DNA of 7,816 nt from a bacterium UBA1790 (GTDB lineage Bacteria > Bacteroidota > Bacteroidia > Bacteroidales > Muribaculaceae). Each line of letters begins with the position of its first letter. The stretch's first letter is position 1. The stretch lies in contig DCGA01000175.1 of assembly GCA_002314465.1 (NCBI GenBank), forward strand, positions 1 to 7,816, given 5' to 3'. The position numbers were made by a program, and so were the translations under genes. The notes under the pieces are model-generated. The model worked only from the letters and a program-made list of their open reading frames with translations, was not told where the DNA came from and made no database searches. Of the stretch, positions 5,755 to 7,816 are shown piece by piece.

Positions 5755-6851
5755 TTCTTCTTGTCGGGGTTGCCGCATATCAGGCGGTTAACTGTTGTGT
5801 CTATCTTTAGGCGGCGATACAGGTACACCGAGATTGCGGTAACGAGGATATATACAAGCACCGGGGTGTGCACCCACTCGGGGAAAAACTTCTGCGACGG
5901 CAGCATCACCACAAAGCGGGTTACGGGATGGATGATGTAGACCAGCGCCGATACCTCGCCTATCTTTACAGCCCACTCGAGCAAGCGGCCGCGCAACAGC
6001 ACTGCAACGCTTATCACGAGTACCGATGCAATGGCGTAGATGAGCCCCCACATGGCGTGGTTGATGCTACCGGCTACCGCACATATGCACATGAGAGGCA
6101 CCAGTATGGCAGCACGGCGGGCGGTGAGCCAACCGGCTTTACCATAACGGCCGGCAAGCAGTCCCATACCGAATGTTACGAATGCCACGGGCGAATTATA
6201 GCGAAGCCAACCTGCAACCGCGCTGTCCGCGGGAAGGAACAAGTGCAACGCATAACCGGTGGCAATGAGCGCCACGGGAATCCACAGGCGGGCCTTGGCT
6301 CCCTGGAATCGGTGCAGCAACGCATATATGACATACAACTGCATCATCATGCCCAGATACCAGTAGGGGAACGGCACTATCTTGATGCCGGGCACCACGC
6401 CGAGCAACGGGTTTATGACCATGCCCAACTGCGCCAATATCGACCACGGTGTGGCAAAGGTGTTGTGCAGCAATGCGACAAGTTGGATGGCTACGAACGC
6501 CAACTGCGGAACGAGTACCAGCGCAAGGAGTTTGCGCCACTGCTTCAGGATGAAACTGCCGGGACTCAGGGGTGCCCCGCCTGCCTCATACTTGCGCACC
6601 AGGCCGTATGCACCAAGGAACATGAATACGCCCACGCCCATATATCCCCAGCACGAGAACAGATGAACGAACAGGTTGCTGTCGATGTGATGCAGATAAT
6701 CAACCCATCGCATCGTCTCGCTCACCTGCAGTTCAAACTCGCTCTCCTGGATGGCGAAGTCAAAGGCATGGCAATAGTTGTGGAGCATTATCCCCACTAT
6801 CGCCAGAGCACGCGCCGCGTTGCACTGTTGCCTTGTCAGTAACGCATTCAT
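5751..6851 (-). CDS. Acyltransferase-3 family integral membrane protein (OafA/OatA-type)
   Basis: A 366-residue polytopic protein with about ten hydrophobic helices spread along its length, matching the usual size of a stand-alone acyltransferase-3 domain. Family hallmarks are visible. Helix 1 has R14 and H24 (RALAIVGIMLHNYCH), comparable to the Arg-His pair needed for acyl transfer. GVGVFMFLGAYGL is at 73-85, a basic QWRKL loop at 104-108, FPYWYLGMMMQLYVIY at 161-176 and GEVSALVYIIHP at 298-309. Such proteins move acetyl or other short acyl groups across the inner membrane onto sugars of LPS, capsule or other envelope glycans. No SGNH domain is fused. Its TGA overlaps the ATG of the LtaS-like gene by 4 nt, so the two are probably translationally coupled and may modify the same molecule. 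lysS lies 82 bp upstream on the same strand. A TATATATATA run (6862-6871) sits 10 nt before the start; no clear promoter is seen. Confidence 0.85.
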   Translation of the reverse strand: MNALLTRQQCNAARALAIVGIMLHNYCHAFDFAIQESEFELQVSETMRWVDYLHHIDSNLFVHLFSCWGYMGVGVFMFLGAYGLVRKYEAGGAPLSPGSFILKQWRKLLALVLVPQLAFVAIQLVALLHNTFATPWSILAQLGMVINPLLGVVPGIKIVPFPYWYLGMMMQLYVIYALLHRFQGAKARLWIPVALIATGYALHLFLPADSAVAGWLRYNSPVAFVTFGMGLLAGRYGKAGWLTARRAAILVPLMCICAVAGSINHAMWGLIYAIASVLVISVAVLLRGRLLEWAVKIGEVSALVYIIHPVTRFVVMLPSQKFFPEWVHTPVLVYILVTAISVYLYRRLKIDTTVNRLICGNPDKKK

Positions 6852-6875
6852 TTCACTTGTCTATATATATACACC

Positions 6876-6901
6876 AAGGCACCCAGATAACCAGATGCCT
6901 C
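6876..6901. repeat. Imperfect hairpin between lysS and the acyltransferase gene
   Basis: AAGGCA (6876-6881) and TGCCTC (6896-6901) can pair over 6 bp with one wobble. The 14-nt loop contains a tandem CCAGATAACCAGAT. On the minus strand it is followed by TGTATATATATAG rather than a T-run, so it is a weak terminator at best and could be a leader hairpin of the acyltransferase message. Confidence 0.3.
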
Positions 6902-6933
6902 GGTTCATATCATTTACTTATCGGTTGTTTGGG

Positions 6934-7816
6934 TTAGGCCTGAGCTGCCTGTGCAGCCTCTACCCATTGCTTCACCTCGTCGGCAGTGGGAGCCTTGTAA
7001 CCGAGTTTGTACTTCTTGTTGATGTCGAGAAGATCCTGGAACAACTTGCCCGGACGCTCAAGACCTGCAAGTGCCTCAACGGTGAGAACACCGGCCTTCT
7101 GGATGGGAGCAACCCACTCGGCGGGAATGCCCAGGGCGGTGAACGCCTCTTCCTTGTCGCGCTTGTCTACCTTCTCGGGACGCATCTGCGGGAACAAGAG
7201 CACATCCTGGATGTAACTGTTGCCGGTCATGAGCATAACCAGACGGTCGATGCCGATGCCGATACCGCTTGTGGGAGGCATACCATACTGCAGTGCGCGC
7301 AGGAAGTCCTGGTCGATAATCATTGCCTCGTCGTCGCCCTTGTCGGCGAGTCGCATCTGCTCCTTGAAGCGCTCTTCCTGGTCGATGGGGTCGTTAAGCT
7401 CGCTGTAGGCGTTGGCAAGTTCCTTGCCGTTTACCATGAGCTCGAAACGCTCGGTAAGACCAGCCTTGCTGCGGTGCATCTTGGTGAGCGGAGACATCTC
7501 CACGGGATAGTCGATGATGAAGGTGGGCTGGATGAATGTACCCTCGCAGGTCTCGCCGAAGATTTCGTCGATGAGTTTGCCCTTGCCCATTGTCTCGTCT
7601 ACCTCGATGTTGAGCTTCTTGGCAACATCGCGCATCTCGTCCTCGCTCATGCCGGTCAGGTCATAGCCGGTCTTCTCCTTGATGGCGTCAAGGATGGGAA
7701 GACGGCGGTAGGGTGCCTTGAAACTGATGGTCTTGCCGTCGATGACTGTCTCGGTCGAACCGTTTACTGCCACGCATATCTTCTCGAGCAACTGCTCGGT
7801 GAACGACATCATCCAG
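6934..7816 (-). CDS. lysS: Lysyl-tRNA synthetase, class II, C-terminal part (5' truncated by window edge)
   Basis: The frame is open from the right edge (first full codon, Trp, at 7815-7813) to TAA at 6936-6934, giving 293 residues. The ATGs at 7812 and 7809 are internal: the homologous E. coli enzyme has about 300 residues ahead of this point. LysS charges tRNA-Lys with lysine in the cytoplasm. Diagnostic segments, counted from the ATG at 7812, are FIQPTFIIDYPVEMSPL (93-109), the lysine-site segment RFELMVNGKELANAYSELND (122-141), GDDEAMIIDQDFLRALQYG (159-177) and class II motif 3, PPTSGIGIGIDRLVML (179-194), with the ATP-binding Arg190. The E. coli enzyme ends soon after MRPEK; this one continues ~75 residues in a helical extension (from ~218) that ends in a low-complexity EAAQAAQA. 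It is the first visible gene of the minus-strand run. Confidence 0.95.
   Translation of the reverse strand, partial: WMMSFTEQLLEKICVAVNGSTETVIDGKTISFKAPYRRLPILDAIKEKTGYDLTGMSEDEMRDVAKKLNIEVDETMGKGKLIDEIFGETCEGTFIQPTFIIDYPVEMSPLTKMHRSKAGLTERFELMVNGKELANAYSELNDPIDQEERFKEQMRLADKGDDEAMIIDQDFLRALQYGMPPTSGIGIGIDRLVMLMTGNSYIQDVLLFPQMRPEKVDKRDKEEAFTALGIPAEWVAPIQKAGVLTVEALAGLERPGKLFQDLLDINKKYKLGYKAPTADEVKQWVEAAQAAQA

Noticed and set aside
5755..5778. Upstream ATG at 5778 as start of the LtaS-like gene
   Set aside because: It would add only eight polar residues and extend the overlap with the acyltransferase gene to 28 bp. The ATGA overlap at 5751-5754 with an A/G-rich sequence before it is the more likely start.

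Overview
The window looks like chromosomal DNA from a Bacteroidota bacterium, most likely order Bacteroidales; a gut Muribaculaceae- or Prevotella-like lineage is a guess. The evidence is a protein with a type IX secretion system (T9SS) sorting domain, a promoter matching the Bacteroidota consensus TTTG-N20-TAnnTTTG, weak or A-rich ribosome binding sites, and Bacteroidota-style iterated intergenic repeats. Gene order is one plus-strand gene end (ftsZ), then a 634-bp convergent intergenic region, then five genes all on the minus strand.

Positions 1-367 hold the last 121 codons of ftsZ, followed by a stem-loop terminator (487-534). Positions 541-1000 hold no convincing gene. They are a mosaic of short repeats: a 73-bp direct repeat, a degenerate ~55-bp tandem pair, five copies of CGCGAAGC, and arrays of three 9- or 10-bp units of the 'TTCGTG / TCCGTG / TCTGCGAG' type. 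This is the least explained part of the window.

Reading the minus strand from right to left: the 3' half of lysS (lysyl-tRNA synthetase) enters at the right edge. After 82 bp comes an acyltransferase-3 family membrane protein, whose stop codon overlaps by 4 nt (ATGA) the start of an LtaS-like, membrane-anchored sulfatase-fold phosphotransferase. These two probably act together on a cell-envelope glycan or lipid, but the substrate cannot be read from sequence. After about 90 bp, which contain a good promoter and a perfect inverted repeat, comes a 779-residue exported beta-propeller protein with a T9SS C-terminal domain. It is best read as PorZ of the T9SS attachment complex. A strong terminator follows it, and a 152-residue membrane-anchored protein of unknown function starts directly behind that terminator.

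I do not see a clear new multi-gene system such as a defence island, CRISPR array or mobile element. The best candidates for something undescribed are the composite repeat cluster, the small membrane protein beside PorZ, and the coupled acyltransferase / LtaS-like pair with serine in the expected nucleophile position.
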